In this document: in pieces, positions 1 to 7,100 of the stretch
Numbering within the stretch: position 1 is the first letter of the stretch
Layout of the letters: every line of letters starts with the position of its first letter
NCBI GenBank assembly: GCA_964608595.1
Contig: CAZSOU010000074.1
Span: 1-11,746, forward strand
Source: Oleiagrimonas sp964608595
GTDB taxonomy: Bacteria > Pseudomonadota > Gammaproteobacteria > Xanthomonadales > Rhodanobacteraceae
Direction: 5' to 3'
Length of the DNA stretch: 11,746 nucleotides
Notes under the pieces: generated by a model
Seen by the model: only the letters and a program-made list of their open reading frames with translations
Told to the model about the DNA's origin: nothing
Databases searched by the model: none
Program-made: the position numbers and the translations under genes

Positions 1-766
1 GCGCGGCGGCGCGTGCGGCCAGGGCCGCGATCAGCGAGGAGTCCAGGCCGCCGGAAAGCAGCACGCCGTAGGGCACGTCGCTCATCAGGTGCCGGTGCAC
101 CGAGGTTTCCAGCGCCGTGCGCAAACGCGCCGGATCGTCCGGACCCCGCTCGACCGCCTCGAACTCGCGCCACGCCGGCCGGTAATAGCGCGCCGGCGCA
201 TCCATGCCGGCCGTTTGCCAACTGCCGGGCGGAAACACGTCGATGCTGACGCAGACCCCGGTCAGCGCCTTCATCTCCGACGCCACCCACAGGCGCCCTT
301 GCGCATCGCGGCCGGTATACAGCGGAATGATGCCGATCGGGTCGCGCGCGATCAGCCAGTCGTTGGCGTCGCGGTCGTACAGCACGAAGGCGAACATGCC
401 GGCGACCTCGTTCAACCAGGACGCGGGACCGGCCTCGCCCTGCTCGCGATACAAGGGCAGCAGCACCTCGCAGTCGGAGTCGGTTTTCAGGGTCTGGCCG
501 GGGAAGCGCGCACGCAGTTCGCGGTGGTTGTAGATCTCGCCGTTGACGGCCAGCACCTGCGCGTCGTCCGCCGAGCACAAGGGCTGGGCACCGCTGGTCA
601 GGCCGACCAGGGCCAGGCGTTCGTGCGCCAGGATCGCATGCGTGTCGGCATGCACGCCGCTCCAGTCGGGGCCGCGGTGACGCAAGGCCCGCGCCTGCGC
701 CAATACCTGCGGGCGCAACGCCGTGACGTCGCCCGCTTGATCCAGAACCGCTACAAAACCGCACAT
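1..766 (-). CDS. asnB: Asparagine synthase (glutamine-hydrolysing) AsnB, N-terminal part, cut by window edge
   Basis: This enzyme makes asparagine from aspartate, ATP and glutamine-derived ammonia in the cytosol. The visible 255 residues start MCGF, so the catalytic Cys2 of the class II glutaminase domain is exposed once Met is removed. Family motifs follow in order: RHRGPDWSG (30-37), LAHERLALV (46-54), AVNGEIYNH (73-81), SDCEV (97-101), AGMFAFVLYDRDAN (122-135), GIIPLY (145-150), ASEMKAL (162-168), HLMSDVPYGVLLSGGLDSS (226-244). The last contains the SGGLDS PP-loop that binds ATP in the synthetase domain. Similarity to E. coli AsnB, as I recall it, is high throughout. The start is fixed by the need for Cys at position 2. 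The rest of the synthetase domain lies outside the window. The gene is divergent from the small secreted ORF. A piece of its glutaminase region (361-411) recurs inverted at 1080-1130. Confidence 0.96.
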   Translation of the reverse strand, partial: MCGFVAVLDQAGDVTALRPQVLAQARALRHRGPDWSGVHADTHAILAHERLALVGLTSGAQPLCSADDAQVLAVNGEIYNHRELRARFPGQTLKTDSDCEVLLPLYREQGEAGPASWLNEVAGMFAFVLYDRDANDWLIARDPIGIIPLYTGRDAQGRLWVASEMKALTGVCVSIDVFPPGSWQTAGMDAPARYYRPAWREFEAVERGPDDPARLRTALETSVHRHLMSDVPYGVLLSGGLDSSLIAALAARAAA

Positions 767-815
767 GACCGTATCTTCAGGGAAATTTCAGTGATGCTGG
801 CACGCGCCGAGAGCG

Positions 816-844
816 GCGATAAATGAGGACGCCGCATATGTGAA
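816..844 (-). promoter_or_regulatory. Candidate sigma70-type promoter for asnB
   Basis: On the minus strand TTCACA (839-844, 5/6 match to the -35 consensus) is followed after 17 bases by TATCGC (816-821, only 3/6 match to the -10 consensus), about 50 bases upstream of the asnB ATG. The spacing is ideal but the -10 is poor, so this is a guess from sequence alone. Confidence 0.25.
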
Positions 845-870
845 TGGCGCGCGTGCACCGCCGCCCCGCA

Positions 871-899
871 TTGCAAACAAGCCACCGCGGTCCAATACT
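871..899 (+). promoter_or_regulatory. Candidate promoter for the small secreted ORF / DUF924 unit
   Basis: TTGCAA (871-876) and AATACT (894-899) are separated by 17 bases, each matching the sigma70 consensus at 4 of 6 positions. The element lies about 32 bases upstream of the ATG at 932 and in a short AT-richer patch of an otherwise GC-rich spacer. Weak evidence. Confidence 0.3.
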
Positions 900-931
900 G
901 TACTGGCCCTCACCGCATGACGGAGGCACCG

Positions 932-1261
932 ATGAAGCCTTGTCGCTTGTCCCTTGTACCCGTGGCGATGCTCGTCCTCATGTTCGCGGCGATATCCACG
1001 GCAGCCGCGGCGCAATCGACCGACAAGCCCGCGGCCGGGAAGTCGCCGGACCGCGTGACGGTCAACTTCCGGAAACCCCACGAGTGCGCCGGCATGTTCG
1101 CCTTCGTGCTGCACGACCGCGGCGCCAACGGCAGGATGCTGCCGTACGGCGAGCCGAAGCTGGCCAGTCCGGGTTGTCTGCAGGGCCCGGCGACCACAGG
1201 CGGCTACACCGATGCGCCGGGCCACGACAAGCAGGCGCTGCGGCGCGGGACGGGCGGCTGA
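932..1261 (+). CDS. Small predicted secreted protein of unknown function, with an AsnB-like segment
   Basis: A 109-residue protein I cannot assign to a family. Residues 1-27 look like a Sec signal peptide: MKPCR, a hydrophobic core to about residue 21, then an Ala-rich end with a plausible cleavage after Ala27 (AAA-Q). The mature part (about 82 residues) is rich in Gly, Pro, Lys and Arg, with two cysteines (52 and 82) that could form a disulfide if exported. Residues 51-66 (E-C-AGMFAFVLHDRGAN) mirror AsnB 120-135, and the DNA beneath (1080-1130) matches asnB at 47 of 51 bases. The ATG at 932 is preferred over the in-frame ATG at 917 because GGAGG (922-926) sits five bases before it and the signal peptide then begins normally. 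The stop overlaps the DUF924 start (TGATG), suggesting translational coupling. It could be a real small exported protein or a mosaic, decaying ORF. I favour real expression because of the ribosome site, signal peptide and coupling. Confidence 0.55.
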   Translation: MKPCRLSLVPVAMLVLMFAAISTAAAAQSTDKPAAGKSPDRVTVNFRKPHECAGMFAFVLHDRGANGRMLPYGEPKLASPGCLQGPATTGGYTDAPGHDKQALRRGTGG

Positions 1262-1809
1262 TGAACGCGACATCCTCCACAGACGTGCTGGCCTTCTGGT
1301 TCGACGAACTGGAACCGAAACAGCATTTCGCCAAAAGCGAAACACTCGATGCCCGCATCGCAGAGCGCTTCGGCGCCATCCACGCCGCCGCCGCGCGTGG
1401 CGAATTGTTCGGGTGGCGCGACAGCGCCCGTGGCCGGCTTGCCGAAATCATCGTGCTGGATCAATTTTCACGCAATCTGTTCCGTGACGATCCACAGGCG
1501 TTTGCCTGCGATGCGATGGCGCTGGTTCTGGCGCAGGAACTGGTGCAACGCGGCGATGATGCCGACCTGCCGGTCGCCTGGCGTGCATTTGCCTACATGC
1601 CTTACATGCACAGTGAATCGCCGTTGATCCATGCCCAGGCACTGCAGTTGTTCAACCAGGAAGGGCTGGAATACAACCTGAAATTCGAAATATCGCACAA
1701 GGCCATCATCGACCGCTTCGGTCGTTATCCGCATCGAAACGCCGCTTTGGGGCGCACATCGACCGACGAGGAAAAAGCGTTTTTGAAACAGCCCGGTTCG
1801 TCGTTCTGA
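1261..1809 (+). CDS. DUF924 family protein
   Basis: A 182-residue predicted cytoplasmic, alpha-helical protein. Family features visible are FWF near the N-terminus (12-14), LFGWRDSARGRLAEIIVLDQFSRNLFRD (49-76), the helix with YMPYMHSES (112-120) followed by HAQALQLF (124-131), and the C-terminal HKAIIDRFGRYPHRNAALGRTST (146-168). These are the conserved blocks of DUF924 as I know it, and the length is normal. No enzymatic role is established to my knowledge; the fold has been described as TPR-like. The frame stays open upstream to 844, but the ATG at 1261 gives the expected family N-terminus and overlaps the preceding stop by one base, indicating coupled translation with the small secreted ORF. 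It ends nine bases before the convergent DUF1328 gene. Confidence 0.9.
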   Translation: MNATSSTDVLAFWFDELEPKQHFAKSETLDARIAERFGAIHAAAARGELFGWRDSARGRLAEIIVLDQFSRNLFRDDPQAFACDAMALVLAQELVQRGDDADLPVAWRAFAYMPYMHSESPLIHAQALQLFNQEGLEYNLKFEISHKAIIDRFGRYPHRNAALGRTSTDEEKAFLKQPGSSF

Positions 1810-1818
1810 ATGTGCCGT

Positions 1819-1983
1819 TCAAAGTCGACGACGTCGACTGACAAACAGCGACGCGATGAAAAGCACCAGAAAAATCACGCACAGGATCTTGGCGATCCCA
1901 CCCGCCGCGCCGGCCACACCGGCAAAACCGAGCAAGCCGGCTGCAAATGCAATAATCAGAAACACAATGGCCCAGTAGAGCAC
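1819..1983 (-). CDS. DUF1328 small inner-membrane protein (YtjA-like)
   Basis: A 54-residue hydrophobic protein: LYWAIVFLIIAFAAGLLGF, a GVAGAAGGIAKIL turn, then CVIFLVLFIASLF and a basic tail SRRRRL. That gives two transmembrane helices in a hairpin, the usual form and length of DUF1328/YtjA, with the signature G-x-AG-AA-GIAKIL. The positive C-terminus suggests that this end is cytoplasmic. The start is GTG: AGGAGG on the minus strand lies two to three bases closer than average but is the only strong ribosome site, and the protein from here aligns end to end with the family. Function is unknown; some members are linked to stress responses, which is family-level knowledge only. It is convergent with the DUF924 gene. 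Confidence 0.88.
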   Translation of the reverse strand: MLYWAIVFLIIAFAAGLLGFAGVAGAAGGIAKILCVIFLVLFIASLFVSRRRRL

Positions 1984-1985
1984 AT

Positions 1986-1993
1986 TTCCTCCT
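1986..1993 (-). promoter_or_regulatory. Ribosome binding site fixing the GTG start of the DUF1328 gene
   Basis: On the minus strand the sequence reads AGGAGGAA, then AT, then GTG. This near-perfect Shine-Dalgarno site decides the GTG at 1981-1983 as the start, rather than the upstream in-frame extension, which has no hydrophobic or family-like content. Confidence 0.7.
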
Positions 1994-2160
1994 GTTGGCC
2001 CGATGTGAAGGGCCCGCCCTTGTTCTTGCCGATTGGTCACTTTGCAACCGCCGGAACCCGCCGTGCCGACATGAAAGCGCAAACGGGATTCCGTACGTCG
2101 TGACCTCTGATACCACGAATTCAACCGAAAGATTTTCCGGATATCGAACAACCTGTGCGT

Positions 2161-2182
2161 ACTGTAAAAGCTGCTTTTCAGT
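2161..2182. repeat. Interrupted inverted repeat, operator-like
   Basis: The arms ACTG-t-AAAAGC and GCTTTT-CAGT surround a single central T. They form a 10-bp inverted repeat with one extra T in the left arm. It could be a dimeric regulator site or a small hairpin. It lies about 180 bases upstream of the DUF1328 start and 340 bases upstream of the PAS-LuxR start, so its target is unclear. Confidence 0.35.
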
Positions 2183-2415
2183 CGCGATTTACAACAAACC
2201 CCGAAACGCCCCGATCCCCGGTTGATTTCACACCTCTCCTGCCTGCCGATCAGGTATTGCCAGGCAACCCTCGACGGTTTTCAAATCATCTGTCGAGTCA
2301 TCAGCCCGCGACGATTCGAACCCTGGTGGACGCCATTTCCGTTGCACCTTGAAGTGATCTTCGTTCACGACATGCCCCTCATGAGCGAAGTCGGCTTCAC
2401 GACGATAAATACTCG

Positions 2416-2431
2416 CTGGCGTGTTCGCCAG
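2416..2431. repeat. Small hairpin CTGGCG-TGTT-CGCCAG
   Basis: Perfect 6-bp stem with a four-base loop, about 90 bases upstream of the PAS-LuxR start. No T-tract follows it, so it is not an evident terminator. If transcribed it would lie in the leader of the regulator mRNA. Confidence 0.35.
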
Positions 2432-2442
2432 ATACAGTTTGC

Positions 2443-2454
2443 CTAATCGATTAG
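2443..2454. promoter_or_regulatory. Perfect 12-bp palindrome CTAATCGATTAG, candidate operator
   Basis: A perfect dyad in an AT-rich patch 67 bases upstream of the PAS-LuxR start codon, where a promoter and operator would be expected. A binding protein cannot be named. Autoregulation by the downstream LuxR-type protein is one possibility, purely by position. Confidence 0.35.
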
Positions 2455-2520
2455 TAAATTTTCATCGCTTGCGCCACGGGCTGCAGCTATTCAGGATAGA
2501 AGGATGACTCAAGGCCGACC

Positions 2521-4014
2521 GTGTCGGTGCAGGATATGAAAAGCATGCTGGAAAAATCCCGTGACAAGACGGCCGAACGCCACGTTTTACGCCAAATCAT
2601 CGCCGGTCTGCCCCAAGGCATCATGCTCGTGACTCCCGCAGGATCCATTTTGTGGGCCAACGATTCGGCTACCGCCATGCACGGGTGTCGGACATACGAA
2701 GATCTCGGTACGACGGCCATCGAATACGGCGAGCGCTTCTTGTTGCGCGACGGCAAACAACATCCATTACCGGCGCGCAGTTATCCGGTCGCCCGAATGC
2801 TGGCGGGCGAGACCTTCTCCAGCGAAGTGGTCATGGTCGCCCCGCGCGACGAAAAGCCGAACGATGCGCACCGCATCCTGGAAATATCGGCATTGATGGT
2901 CACCGATCAAAGCGACGAGCCCGAGTTGCTGGTGCTGATCATGGACGACATCACCGAAAGGGTCGATGCCGAAGAACGCTTCGAACGCGCGTTTGCCGCC
3001 AACCCGGCCCCTGCCATCATCCTGCAACTGGAAGACTCGCGTTTCATCAAGGTCAACGACGGTTTTCTGGAAATGACCGGATACGATCGCGCCGACATCA
3101 TCGGACATCCCTTCCGCGAGCATGATCTTTTGCATGGGGCCGAATTTCGCGATCTCGCCATCCAGGCCATGGAGAATCACGACACCATCGCGCAGCAGGA
3201 TTCGGTCATCCGGCTCAAATCCGGTGAAACCAAGTTCGTGGTCATCGCCGGTCAGCCCATCGAGTTGAACGCCAAACACTGCATGCTTTTCACTTTCATG
3301 GATCTGGACAAGCGCAAGAAAGCCGAGTCCCGCCTGCGTTCAAGCGAAGAGCGTTTCTCCAAGGCATTTCAACTCGCGCCCATACCGATGCTTGTCTGCA
3401 CACGAGACGGGTGGAAGATCATGGAAGTCAACGACGCGTTTTCCGGCACCACCGGCTTCCCGCACGAAGTCGTCGTCAACCGCTCGGCCATCGACGCGGG
3501 ACTGCTGATCAACGCCGACGCCATTCGCGAAATATCGGCCACGCTGGAGGTGGGCGACAGCGTGCGAAGTCGCGAGATCACGATCCGCACGCTGGACGGG
3601 CACGAGATTGACGCCTTGCTGTCCGCCGAGGCGGTGTCGATCCAGGATGAACCGTGCGTCCTGTTCGTGATGCAGGACATCACGCAACGCAAACGCTCGG
3701 AAGAAGACATTGTTGCGGCCATCGAAAGCGTGATGAAGGACACGTCGTGGTTCAGCCACATGTTGATGGAAAAACTCGCGCAGATTCGCCACCCCGAAAA
3801 ACCGTCCACCGAACTCGACATGCTTACCGCCCGCGAGCGCGAAGTCCTGGAATTGATATGCAAGGGCATGACCGATGCCGAGATCGCCCAGTCACTCAAC
3901 TTGTCACGCAACACGGTGCGCAATCACGTGGCGAGTTTGTATTCGAAGATTGGTGTCAACCGGCGCAGCGCCGCCGTCGTGTGGGGGCGCGAGCGCGGCT
4001 TGGCCCACTACTGA
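2521..4014 (+). CDS. Cytoplasmic three-PAS / LuxR-type HTH transcriptional regulator
   Basis: A 497-residue protein without signal peptide or membrane segments. It has three PAS-like repeats: about 24-145 (ending LVLIMDDITER), 151-265 (FERAFAANPAPAII ... MLFTFMDLDKRKKAESRL) and 276-395 (FSKAFQLAPIPMLV ... VLFVMQDITQRKRSEED). Each ends in the usual DIT-R or D-KRK PAC-type exit, followed by a short linker helix. The C-terminus (435-497) is a GerE/LuxR DNA-binding domain: LTAREREVLELICKGMTDAEIAQSL, then NLSRNTVRNHVASLYSKIGV. There is no histidine kinase or receiver domain, so it looks like a one-component sensor that binds DNA directly. Ligand and targets are unknown. The start is GTG at 2521 with AAGG six bases upstream; GTG 2527 or ATG 2536 are alternatives that would not change the domains. 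putA begins 99 bases downstream on the same strand, making proline metabolism a candidate target by context only. Confidence 0.88.
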   Translation: MSVQDMKSMLEKSRDKTAERHVLRQIIAGLPQGIMLVTPAGSILWANDSATAMHGCRTYEDLGTTAIEYGERFLLRDGKQHPLPARSYPVARMLAGETFSSEVVMVAPRDEKPNDAHRILEISALMVTDQSDEPELLVLIMDDITERVDAEERFERAFAANPAPAIILQLEDSRFIKVNDGFLEMTGYDRADIIGHPFREHDLLHGAEFRDLAIQAMENHDTIAQQDSVIRLKSGETKFVVIAGQPIELNAKHCMLFTFMDLDKRKKAESRLRSSEERFSKAFQLAPIPMLVCTRDGWKIMEVNDAFSGTTGFPHEVVVNRSAIDAGLLINADAIREISATLEVGDSVRSREITIRTLDGHEIDALLSAEAVSIQDEPCVLFVMQDITQRKRSEEDIVAAIESVMKDTSWFSHMLMEKLAQIRHPEKPSTELDMLTAREREVLELICKGMTDAEIAQSLNLSRNTVRNHVASLYSKIGVNRRSAAVVWGRERGLAHY

Positions 4015-4057
4015 ACTCGATGAAACTCACGGAATCTTCAGCATTTGCATGCACGCG

Positions 4058-4083
4058 TGTGTCACGCTGGAAATTCTGTGTCA
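4058..4083 (+). repeat. Direct repeat TGTGTCA x2 upstream of putA
   Basis: TGTGTCA occurs at 4058-4064 and again at 4077-4083, 19 bases apart start to start, about 30-55 bases before the putA ATG. The spacing of nearly two helical turns would place two regulator monomers on about the same face. It could also be chance. Confidence 0.3.
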
Positions 4084-4113
4084 GTGCCACACTCTCCAGC
4101 AAAGGTTCACGCA

Positions 4114-7100
4114 ATGGCCCGAAACATCATCCGTCCGGAACTTCCCGAATCTTTGTCACCACTGCGGTGGCGTATCTGTGAAGCATGGCTGCGTGATGAA
4201 AGGGACGCCGTCGGCGACGTGCTTGATCGCGCCCGCCTGGACCCGGCGCACAGCAAGGCCGTGCAGGAACAAGCCGCCGAACTGGTGCGTCGCGTGCGAG
4301 ACAAGCAGGACAAGCGCAGCCCCATTGCCTCGTTCATGCAGGAATACGACCTTTCCAGCGAAGAAGGCATTCTGTTGATGTGTGTGGCCGAAGCCTTGCA
4401 GCGCATCCCCGACAGCGACACGGCCGATCGCCTGCTGCGCGACAAACTGGGTGATGCCGACTGGGCCAACCATCTGGGTTCCAGCAAGTCGGTCTTCGTC
4501 AACATGACCACCTGGGCATTGATGCTGACCGGCAAGATGGAATCGTTGCCGGCGCACACCCGGCACGAGTACGACAACGCCTTCAAGCGCCTCGTGAACC
4601 GCATCGGCGAGCCGGTGGTACGCCGCGCCACGCGCGAAGCGATGCGCATCATGGGGCAGGAGTACATCCTCGGCAAGGACATTGAAGAGGCACTCGAAAA
4701 GACGCACGACGAAGCCAACAAGCCGTACCGCTATTCGTTCGACATGCTGGGCGAAGTCGCGTTGACCCGGGCGGCGACCGACATGTACATGCAGGCCTAC
4801 AGCGACGCCATCGATGCGATCGGCAAACATCCGCACGCAGGCGATGTGCTGGCCGCGCCGTCGATTTCGGTCAAGCTGACGGCGCTGCATCCGCGTTACG
4901 AGATCGCACAACGCCAACGAGTGATGGATCAGCTCGTCCCGCGCGTACTGGAGTTGTCGCAAAAAGCCATGCAAAACGGCATTGCGCTGACCATCGACGC
5001 CGAGGAAGCCTCGCGGCTGGAGCTGTCGCTGGACGTCATGGAGCCGGTGTTCAAGCATCCCTCGCTGGCGGGTTGGAACGGTTTCGGGATCGTCCTTCAG
5101 GCATACCAGAAACGCACGCCGCGAGTCATCGAATGGCTGACTGAAACCGCGCGCGAAGCCGGGCGGCGCTGGTGCGTACGGCTGGTCAAAGGCGCTTATT
5201 GGGATGCCGAGATCAAGGTTGCCCAACAGGAAGGTCTGTCGGGTTTTCCCGTCTATACGCGCAAGCCCTACACGGATGTGTCGTATCTCGCCTGCGCACG
5301 CGACCTGCTCGATGCGGGCGCCGACCTCATCTACCCCCAGTTTGCCACGCACAACGCGCATACCATTGCCGCCGTCCACGACATGGCGGACGGGCGCCCC
5401 TTCGAGTACCAGCGTCTGCACGGCATGGGCCGGGAACTTTACGACGAGGTGATCGGCGAAGACGATTACGGCGTACCCTGTCGCGTGTATGCGCCGGTCG
5501 GCAGCCAGAAGAACCTGCTGCCGTATCTGGTGCGCCGCCTGCTGGAAAACGGCGCCAACACCAGCTTCATCAATCATGTGGTGGACGAATACCTGCCCAT
5601 GGAGCAACTGGTCGGCGACCCCTGCGAGAAGGTCGATTCGTTCGAATCGATTTGTCATCCGCGCATTCGCATGCCGATCGACGTGTATGCCGAAGTACGC
5701 AAGAATTCGATGGGGGTCAACCTCGACAGCGAGCTGGAACTGGCGGCATTGGCAGATGCCGTCAACGCACATCCCGGTCCGTGGCAGGGCGCACCGCTGG
5801 TTCCCGGATCGGCCACCGAAGGCGAGACGATACGTGTGACCAACCCCGCCGATCGACGTGATGAAGTCGGCACGTGGCAGTGTGCGGACGAAGCCACGGT
5901 CAAACGGGCGCTGGACAATGCCGAAGCCGCGCAGCCGGGATGGGACGACACCGATCCTGAAACGCGCGCCGGCATTCTCGAAAAGGCCGCCGACGAGCTG
6001 GAATCGCGTCGTGGCGAATTCATTGCCTTGTGCATCCGCGAGGCGGGCAAGAGTATCGCCGCTTCCATCGACGAAATTCGCGAAGCCGCCGATTTCCTGC
6101 GCTATTACGCCACCCAAACACGTCGTCTGTTTGCGCAAGCGGAGCGCTTGCCCGGACCCACCGGTGAAAGCAACAGGCTGTCGCTGCACGGCCGCGGCAT
6201 CTTCGCATGCATCAGCCCGTGGAACTTTCCGTTGGCCATTTTCACCGGCCAGGTCAGTGCCGCGCTGGCCGCCGGCAACAGCGTCATCGCCAAGCCGGCC
6301 GAGCAGACGACGCTGCTGGCCCACCTCATGGTCAAACTGTTGCATGAAGCGGGTATTCCCGACGACGTGCTGCAATTGGTGCCGGGCGAAGGTGGCACTG
6401 TGGGCCCGATTCTGACGGACGATGTTCGCGTCGCCGGCGTGGCTTTCACGGGATCGACCGAAACCGCGCGCGGCATCAATCGCTCGCTGGCCGGGCGCGA
6501 TGCGCCCATCGCGGCACTCATTGCCGAAACCGGTGGCCAGAACGCCCTGATTGCCGATTCGTCGGCCTTGCCCGAGCAACTGGTTCCGGACCTCGTGAAA
6601 TCGGCATTCGACTCGGCCGGCCAGCGCTGCTCGGCCACGCGCGTCTTTTTCATTCAGGAGGATGTCGCAGACAAGGTGATCGAAATGCTTGCCGGCGCCA
6701 TGGATGAACTCAAGGTCGGCGACCCGGCACTGTTGTCCAGCGACATCGGTCCGGTCATCGACGATGAAGCACGTGACAAACTGCGCAAACACGCGCAAAG
6801 GATGGATCGCGACGCAAAGCTCATCAAACGCGTGAGCATGGACGAGAGATGCGAACGGGGTACTTTTTTCGCGCCTTGCGCGTATGAAATCCCGTCGTTG
6901 GACATCTTGGAAGACGAGGTGTTCGGACCGGTCCTGCACGTGGTGCGCTACAAGTCCGACGAGCTTGACGACGTCATCGATGCCGTCAACGCCACCGGCT
7001 ACGGGCTGACCCTGGGCATCCATACCCGCATCGACGAAACAGCGCATTACATTGCCGAGCGTGTTCATGTGGGCAACACCTACGTCAACCGCGACCAGGT

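Larger units (their letters stand above)
1984..2520. other. Gene-poor intergenic region with short palindromes
   Basis: About 537 bases between the divergent DUF1328 and PAS-LuxR genes. The short open frames here lack ribosome sites and any family-like content. The base composition is more AT-rich than the flanking genes. It holds a gapped inverted repeat at 2161-2182, a small hairpin at 2416-2431 and a 12-bp palindrome at 2443-2454. No convincing tRNA, riboswitch or sRNA gene was recognised. It should contain the promoters of both flanking genes, but no strong -35/-10 pair stands out. Confidence 0.6.

Noticed and set aside
89..826. Plus-strand open frame across the asnB region
   Set aside because: The minus strand encodes AsnB with all family motifs. 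The shared VVQHEGEHAG peptide in this frame and in an antisense frame near 1100 only reflects the asnB-derived DNA repeat.
844..1260. Upstream in-frame extension of the DUF924 protein
   Set aside because: The extension is low-complexity and Arg-rich, overlaps the secreted ORF in another frame, and does not match the family, which begins close to the FWF motif.
2306..2330. tRNA-like GATTCGAACC on the plus strand, resembling the T-arm of a minus-strand tRNA
   Set aside because: The bases flanking the TTCGAAT loop do not pair as a 5-bp T-stem, and no acceptor, anticodon or D-arm could be built around it.
2504..2539. ATG at 2504 with AGAAGG directly in front, as an alternative start for the PAS-LuxR gene
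   Set aside because: It is in a different frame, runs only about 11 codons to a stop, and its ribosome site is too close to the ATG.
4045..4113. Upstream in-frame extension of PutA from ATG 4045
   Set aside because: The added 23 residues have no family similarity, there is no good ribosome site, and ATG 4114 has AAAGG at a normal distance.
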